This document shows, in pieces, positions 57,706 to 64,000 of a DNA stretch of 64,000 bases (position 1 is its first letter; the number at the start of each line of letters is the position of its first letter). Source of the stretch: Corynespora cassiicola (Eukaryota; Ascomycota; Dothideomycetes; Pleosporales; Corynesporascaceae); the NCBI GenBank assembly GCA_022059125.1, contig JAEUWY010000001.1:3658001-3722000 (forward strand), in the 5' to 3' direction. Made by a program: the position numbers and the translations under genes. The notes beneath the pieces are model-generated. The model made no database searches. It was not told the origin of the DNA and saw nothing but the letters and a program-made list of their open reading frames with translations.

Positions 57706-58855
57706 TTGTTGCTAGAGCCGGTTTGCTTGAGGGATCAACAAGGATTTGTTGAGCAAGATCCATTTTCCTTACCCTTGTCTGGCAAGGAATGACGACGTTT
57801 CGAATTACCTGTGCACATTTATGTAATATATAACCCTACTGTAATCTCATCTTCGCCACCTTACAATTGCTACTCATTCCACCCGCTTTTAAAAAGAAAC
57901 ATTCACCGCATATATAAGAAGCAGGTTAGCTCTGACGAGTCTTATAGGCCTAGGAGAGCTTCGTCAAGTATTTTCCCTTGAAGCTTTTATGCCGTGTTCG
58001 GCACCTTGCCTCAACGATGCCCAGAGTACTTCGGATGAATCTAGAACAATATTGAAGAGACTGTGATGGACAGGATTCGTATGGAATCCTTGCACACGCT
58101 TCAGATTTCGAGCTAGTAGAGAAAGCCAGGACTAGTCAAATGTATTGACGCTCAGGATGATTTGAGCGGAATACCAAGCTAGGTAAATCAGGTTTCAGAG
58201 CACATGATTCAGACTCAGGTCCCGGAGCCAAGGCGGCGTGGATTCTACTGCACTTCTACTGGATCTGTAAGCATGTTGTATATCCGTGCTCTTCGTCAGC
58301 GCGGAAAAATTTCAGCCTCCCTGGGGAACAGTTTTCCGACAGTGTTCAACAGATTCATGCCAACTGCCATTCCAGGCAACCTCAGCCGCCCATGACACGA
58401 GATATCCTAGTAGTATAGGTACCGTGCGTCCTGTTTTGTGCGTGCGGCGCCTGGATGCAGACGGGATTCGGGGTATCGCAGGGCCGAGTGATGGAGGAAA
58501 ACATTTCCGTTCCCCGGGTTATTTCCGAGAAGCTAAATTGGGCAAGCTTCCCACGCCAAGTCATCTGATTTTTGCTTTCTCCACATGATACGATGGTTTG
58601 ATAAGATTGATTAGATGCTATTTGCTCTTCTGTCAGACATGTAGTACGAGAAGTGCAGGTCCAAGACCTGTGGAGCATATCAACAGGATTATTGTAGCTT
58701 GGCGATGTGTTTGACAAATGCTGCTGAATGCGCTGTAACTTGGAAGGATCATAAAGGGCCTTTTGAATGGTTTTTATAGATATCAAATCGAAGTAACATA
58801 ACTCCTGCACCGATCAGCCTTTGAGGATCTTCTTATTTATTAATTTTTTTGCGTC
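57706..58855. other. intergenic monooxygenase-MFS
   Basis: 1.15 kb. A 142-codon antisense frame in it has no recognisable features. Probably 3' region plus the MFS promoter. T-rich just before the MFS start. Confidence 0.45.
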
Positions 58856-60537
58856 ATGGCTACTCTTCAAGAGAGAAGAGAAAGTTCCGAGATCAAAGCT
58901 CATATCAATGTAGAAACAAACGCCACAGATGTGGAATCCAACTCAGACGAGAAAAATCGCCCCGAGTCAAGAGATTCCGATATTGAAGATGAAATCACGC
59001 CCGAGATACCTTGGACCTACAAATGGATCGCCATGGCATGCGTCGTATGCTTTCCCATCGGAACCACATGGACACAAGCAAGTCTCGGGCCTTTGAAGAA
59101 CACACTTCGCAATGAGCTGGACATCAACAATACCCAGTTCGGTGTTATTGCCATTGCCGACTCCTTTGTAAACACTGTCTTCCCAATTATTGGAGGCATG
59201 TTTCTGGATTGGTGGGGACCTAACCCCATCACTGTTTTTTGCACAGTCATCATTCTTGTTGGAGCCATCATCGCGGCCCTAGCGACCAACCTAGCAGCGT
59301 GGAGGGTTTTGGTCGGTGGCCACATTTTGATGGGATTCGGACAAGCAGTACTTGACTCTGCACAGCAAAAGGTAAGTTGTGTTCGCCTGTTCTTGACATT
59401 GGGCATGGACTGACCTTGGCCCTCATTGCAGTTCATGTACCACTGGTTCGGTGCCTCTGGTCTTGCTCTTGCCTTCGGACTCGAAAACGCGATCTCATCG
59501 ACGGTCAGCCTCGTCGCTGGGATGGTCGCGATTCCCATTCGCGATAACTTGGGGTGGTACGGGTGGTCTTTCTGGATACCAGCCTGCTTTTGTGCTGCGT
59601 CGGTCATCATGAACATCGTCTACATACTGTTCGAACGTTTTTTCATACCCAAAAACCTGCGCCTCACATCAGCTAGGGCAAAGGCTGTCGCTGCCAACCA
59701 CAATTTGAACGCCAAACGCGCTTTCTCATGGGATTCATTGTTCAAGTTACCTTGGCAATATCTCATGCTCCCAGGGACACAACTGCTACAGAGTGGTGCT
59801 GCGAATTCATTCAGTGTCAGCGCCGCTGACATGATTCGCATGAAAGGCTATACCGAGGCAGTTGCCGGATTTATGTCTACCGGGCAGAAAGTGATTCGCA
59901 TTCTCATGGGACCTATCGTAGGATATGCGATTGATCGATGGGGTCATCGGTTTCATTACGTCGCCTTGGCTCCACTGCTTTACGTTACGGCGAATGCGCT
60001 CATTGGGTTCTCAAATGTACACCCACTTGTCGCTTTGGTGTTTTCTGCACTAGCAGGATCGGTCAATGGGCTGCCCCTCCAGGCTTGCATCACACTTCTG
60101 GTTGCTGATCAGAACAAACTTGGTACCGCATTCGGCCTTTGGAAATCATTCACAAATTCGCACGCGACTATTGTGAGTTCTTACATAGCCTCTTGCTTCC
60201 TACACTAACATTTTCGCAGATGGAAGTCGTTTATGGGGTGCTGCAAGATGGAACAGAGAACATGGAATATCATCGAGTACTAAAAGTCGGCATCGCCATC
60301 AAAGCTGTTGGGTTCGGAATCGGCTTGTGCTACATCATAGTTGACCATAAACTTCTCGGAAAAGGCATGACCATGACTCGGAGCCAGCGCGAAAAGCGCC
60401 TGGCGCAGATCACAGATAAAGAGAATGACCCTCTGACTCGGCGGAGCGTTTACAGGCCCATGACAATATACGTCATGTCAGTTTTTGTTTGCATTGTTGC
60501 GACGGCCTGGACCTTGTTCATTAAATACCTGATCTGA
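58856..60537 (+). CDS. major facilitator superfamily transporter
   Basis: Exons 58856-59371, 59432-60172 and 60220-60537, both introns GT-AG and phase 0; 524 residues. A charged 55-residue cytosolic N-terminus (TLQERRESSEIKAH) leads into about 12 hydrophobic segments: WIAMACVVCFPIGTTW, FVNTVFPIIGGMFLDWWGP (motif-A-like position), ITVFCTVIILVGAIIAAL, GHILMGFGQAV and so on, a central loop KNLRLTSARAKAVAANHNLN, and a second half with GPIVGYAIDRWGHRF (motif A repeat). The overall type is that of MFSD1-like transporters found in fungi; substrate unknown. It sits between two redox genes and faces the NmrA-like gene tail to tail, 204 bp apart. Confidence 0.87.
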
Positions 60538-60741
60538 TCACTGGTGCGCTTGGAAAAGAAGAATAATGGACGTGCAATGCCGTAGAGGGCTGTAATTAGC
60601 TGCAGAGTTATAATACGTGTGTAGATGCGGGATTTCGACAGAAAATGCCATGAGTCTATGTTCAAGGCCCTTAACATTTGGTAACACTTCATACTTATTT
60701 TCCAAAATTAGTAAATGAAACATGCTGTACCCCAAACTTTA

Positions 60742-61956
60742 TCAGAATTTGCCAGCTGCAACCTTGGACCTCAGATCCTCGCTATTCTTCAGGACTGGCT
60801 TACGGGTGCCATCGTAACCAGTCTTCCTCATCCAATCTTCGAGATTCTTGATGCGGTTTGGATGAATTCGATCGAGCAACGCAATATCCCGCGGAGGAAC
60901 CACACCCTCGCCCCAGAAGCGCCACCAAGCCGTAAAGTTCTCCCTCCAGGTCATGAAAGACTCGTCACGTGGTTCTCTTGGATGAACCGTGAAGTTAGAG
61001 TATGCTCCAGGATAAGGTTCCGCCAGGGGCAAATATTCCTCGAACGTGAGGTATTTGTGGGTTGCCTTCTTGCCGGTGACTTTGGTGAAAATGCGCACAA
61101 TGTCGGCAAAGCTGACTTCGTCGGTGGTTACCTTCAGGTCAAGACCGGCAGACTCTTTCAAGTTGTCGAAGAGCCAGAGACTATAAACACCGACGTCTTC
61201 TAGTGCAATGAGCGGGATTTTTCCGTCCTCTGTAAATTCAATTAGCATCGCTGACAACGGTGCGGCTTGTTGGGAGAACATACTGGCAGGGTTCGCCCAG
61301 ACGATTGAACCATCTTCTTCTTCTTTGGGAGTGAACATCCCATCGTTCAGCATGTTCATATAAGGTCCGGTTGTTAAAACGGAGCTCTTCATGCCTTCTT
61401 GGCCCTGCGACAGAATGTAATCAGTTATTCTGCCTTTGGCATCATTGTGACCCCAGTGATATTCTTTCCTCCCTGATATATTGTTAGTTCTCTCTTCTAT
61501 TCCAATGCACTCCAATGATTTCGGAATGGTACACGTACAGTTTGAGAGTTTCAGTGCGTAGTCAGTTCCAGCCCATACGTAGTGCTGGACACCTTCCCCT
61601 CTTGCAATCTCATAGGCCCTGATGCCGTAAAAGGTTTCAGCCTTCTCGCCAATGGTAAAGCCATCGAGGTTAACCCATGCGCCATATACGCCCTTGAAGG
61701 CTCTTTCGAGATCCTTTTGGTTATCTTGGCTTCCTTGAACAAGAGTGATGTTGGGAAGCTTGGCGATTTCCTGAGAGCGAGTACTATCAGGGTTACGGGT
61801 GAAAACCCTGACTCTGTAGCGTTTGCTGTTTGCCAGAGCTGCCATATGTTAGCTACGTGCTGTTTGTTCTGGAGTGTCTGGCAACTGACCCTGGACTACC
61901 GGATAACCCTGGGCTCCGGTACCTCCGATGATGAGAATCTCTTTAAGATCAGACAT
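60742..61956 (-). CDS. NmrA-like NAD(P)-binding protein
   Basis: Exons (minus strand) 61890-61956, 61539-61838 and 60742-61472; introns 61839-61889 and 61473-61538, both GT-AG; 365 residues. Splicing joins IGGTGAQGYPVVQ to ALANSKRYRVRVFTRNPDS and DYALKLSN to WRKEYHWGHNDAKGR, giving a clean family sequence. The N-terminal GGTGAQG is the dinucleotide-binding loop of atypical short-chain dehydrogenases; the catalytic YxxxK is not evident, as in NmrA/HSCARG redox-sensing proteins. Other features: YGAWVNLDG, SSVLTTGPYMNML, LIALEDVGVYSLWLFDN. Possible roles: redox sensor or reductase in the adjacent metabolic block. Without the first exon the protein would lack its cofactor loop. Confidence 0.87.
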
Positions 61957-62800
61957 GATTGTTGTAAATAATTTTCAGGCTTCGAATATATGAGAGGAAT
62001 AGTTGTTGATTTGTGTCTATCTATGCTCGCACCCGTGAGTTGTTTAAATATCAGATGAAACAAATGCTTCCCCCACAACCAAACGGCGGCATTAGTGATC
62101 GCTACATGATTAGATTATTTAAGATCTAAATTCATGGTGGACCATGGTGGGTCATGGCATTCTAAGCGTAAAGTCCATGGGAACCAGTTTTCCGCAGGGC
62201 CTGAATGCCAGGATTATGCAACGGTGGTTAGTCAAAGTCTATACCGTGGCCGAGGTTCCCAAAAGAGACGTCCGTCCTTGCGAGTCAGATTGAATGGAAC
62301 AGCTAGGAATTGCACTCGGAGTCGGCCGATCACTAATCCGACTTTGTCTATGAGGTATAGTGATCAAGGACTGCATTGAGTTTAGCGCCGTTTGTGATTA
62401 TCTAAACCGGTACCTTACGAAAGCGATTTAGTATACTCTGTCAGTCTCAGTCGTTTAGAAAGAGATTTTAATTTGATATTGGAACTGATAACCTATTTCT
62501 GGTGAATACCATCGCAAGTCACATGTATTCACGATGCATTGATTGCTGTCGAGATGACGCGCGCTACGCTCGGGGTTATATCGGAGAATACGATAGCTCT
62601 TTAGAACAGCCTTGTCCGCGATTAATAGATACCGGCCTTCTCAAGCCGCGCAATAGTACTTTATTGAATTATCTGTATGCATTTACCTTACATGCTATTC
62701 TGAAATCTTAAAACACCCCAAACTATATTCTGGGGAGAGGGATATGAAGGCGTGCGAAGATTGTAGGCCCGAAGTTTCCCTTAGATATGACTTTCGATCT
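61957..62800. other. NmrA-like promoter region
   Basis: 844 bp upstream of the NmrA-like gene and downstream of the b5 reductase gene. It has CATGGTGG-type direct repeats (about 62134-62156), a CGGAGTCGGCCG stretch near 62320 and a TATATCGGAG motif at 62577-62586. No gene supported. Confidence 0.45.
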
Positions 62801-63726
62801 CTAAAAAGTATGAATCTCACTTCTCTGGTACCCCAGTTGTTCCAGAATTCCTTTCTCTTTCCTTGACCCCACCAGACTAGCCTCCATAGGCGGTGGTCCG
62901 CACACATAGACTGGACCTTCAGCCTTGTTCGCTCCCTGAATCTCCTGCAACAATTCTTTTGTCACATGTCCCTTTCTCCAAGGCGACTCTTGACCCGACC
63001 GACTGACTGTGTATTCAACCCGGAGCCTGTCTCCAAATTCTGCCCTGAATGCATCGAACTCCTTTTGAAGCAGAACGTCCTGGTCGGTATTTGCACCATA
63101 TATCAGCGTAATGGCTGTTTTGTCCTCTGGATTCCGCAAGATTCCCTGAGCGAGCTGGTAGATCGGCGTTATTCCTGCTCCACCAGCAATCAGAGTCACG
63201 TGGGGGGTACTATTGGGTACCCATTGGTGACTGCGAAGAGCCGCAGCGAAGAGAAGTTTGTCGCCTGGCTGGAGAGAGTGTAGATGTGTGCTTTGCTTTC
63301 CGTCAGGGTATTTTTTTACGAGAAATTCGAGAACTCCAGGTTCGTCTAGTGCACTGATTGGAGTGTATGGTCGTGCGACTGGCGTCCACCTTCCTTTGGG
63401 CCATGACATGGTGAGGACCGCAGCTGAAACCTCATTAGCCGAATTCGGATTGGGACTCTGGAGAGAGGCATACATGATAGAGATAATCCACTGATATCAT
63501 CTTCATTCGAAAACTTGAATCGCAGGCGCTTGGTATTGTGATTCACATCTTCGGAGCTCTCAAGTGGTAAAGAGACAAATGCAGGGCCTCGGCCAAAAAC
63601 TCTCTGGGGCGCCTTGGAATCTGCGTGGACATTTCGGTTCAGAAAAGTGTACGTCAGGCCTGTCGCAACACCGCCTACAGCAACAGTCGCCATAACGGGC
63701 CGCACTCGTTGGATTGGGAATGCCAT
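62801..63726 (-). CDS. MCR1: NADH-cytochrome b5 reductase, mitochondrial type
   Basis: Exon 1 63474-63726, intron 63424-63473 (GT-AG), exon 2 62801-63423; 291 residues. The splice gives ISGLSLSSAVLTMSWPKGRW, as expected. The N-terminus MAFPIQRVRPVMATVAVGGVATGLTYTFLNRN is a basic and then hydrophobic anchor, as in outer-membrane/intermembrane-space Mcr1. FAD-binding RPYTPIS, NADH-binding LIAGGAGITPIYQLAQGIL and the C-terminal CGPPPME are all present; the protein ends EIHTF, close to the normal family end. It transfers electrons from NADH to cytochrome b5 and related acceptors. In yeast it also recycles D-erythroascorbyl free radical. Its position next to oxidative genes could be chance or could mark it as a cluster electron donor. 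Confidence 0.9.
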
Positions 63727-64000
63727 GATGATGCCTCTAAACTCTCGGACTGTAAATCAAACGATGTGATGTTTAAAATGAAAGGGTTGAGTAGCAAGGT
63801 TAAAAGGTGCTTTTCTATGCAGAGGCATCGCTATTTAACTACTCACCGCCTATGAATAGACCAACGGAATAGGAAGGCCACCGACGCTATCGGTGTTCTG
63901 AGATGAAATATCACCCGACATTGATTCGCTACCGGTGACTCAAAGCTCCGATGTACGAAGGACTGCTCAGCCTCACGATCCGGCTAAGCCATTGCACCCA
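63727..64000. other. MCR1 promoter region
   Basis: 274 bp upstream of MCR1 to the window edge. Nothing recognised. Confidence 0.4.

Noticed and set aside
58382..58810. 142-codon minus-strand frame between the monooxygenase and MFS genes
   Set aside because: No domain, no signal, AT-rich random-looking composition and it spans the MFS promoter.

Overview
The window is nuclear DNA of a filamentous ascomycete (Pezizomycotina; a Dothideomycete is my best guess, from gene style only). The evidence is short spliceosomal introns of about 47-80 bp, GC-rich coding sequence, CT-rich leaders, a HET-domain gene, a pogo/Fot1-type transposase remnant with nearby RIP-like C-to-T stop codons, and fungal versions of RVB1, SDH8, RRP12, TOM1 and MCR1. 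I saw no tRNA, rRNA, CRISPR array or intact transposon. All gene models below were spliced by eye from reading frame, splice sites and protein family.

Layout. 1-2.1 kb: 3' part of RVB1 (AAA+ ATPase) and SDH8 (succinate dehydrogenase assembly factor). 2.6-3.7 kb (-): a degenerate protein-kinase pseudogene. 3.7-11.2 kb: a secreted type-B carboxylesterase between two long, microsatellite-rich non-coding stretches. 11.2-22.7 kb: core genes, a 2120-residue DOCK-family Rho/Rac exchange factor and RRP12. 23-28.6 kb: an accessory island with a short ORF broken by two RIP-like stops, a truncated transposase, an ankyrin-repeat gene (-) and a divergent HET-domain pseudogene (+), ending in AT-rich DNA. 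29.0-41.0 kb (-): the giant HECT ubiquitin ligase TOM1/HUWE1 (3957 residues, three exons). 42.1-49.9 kb: BLS1 (BLOC-1 subunit), a secreted GH5 mannanase and a 1035-residue fungal membrane protein with a His-rich tail. 50-53.7 kb: AT-richer DNA with one decayed membrane-protein gene. 53.7-63.7 kb: an accessory run of five intact genes: GMC oxidoreductase, FAD monooxygenase, MFS transporter, NmrA-like protein and NADH-cytochrome b5 reductase.

How genes may work together. The housekeeping genes look unrelated in function (chromatin remodelling, respiratory assembly, 40S/60S maturation, Rac/Rho signalling, ubiquitylation, endosome sorting). The carboxylesterase and mannanase are secreted hydrolases. 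The two parts most worth a closer look are the ankyrin/HET divergent pair, a possible allorecognition locus now half broken, and the 53.7-63.7 kb redox/transport block, which has the tailoring-type genes of a metabolic cluster but no backbone synthase or pathway transcription factor inside the window. No clear-cut novel system is proven by the sequence alone.
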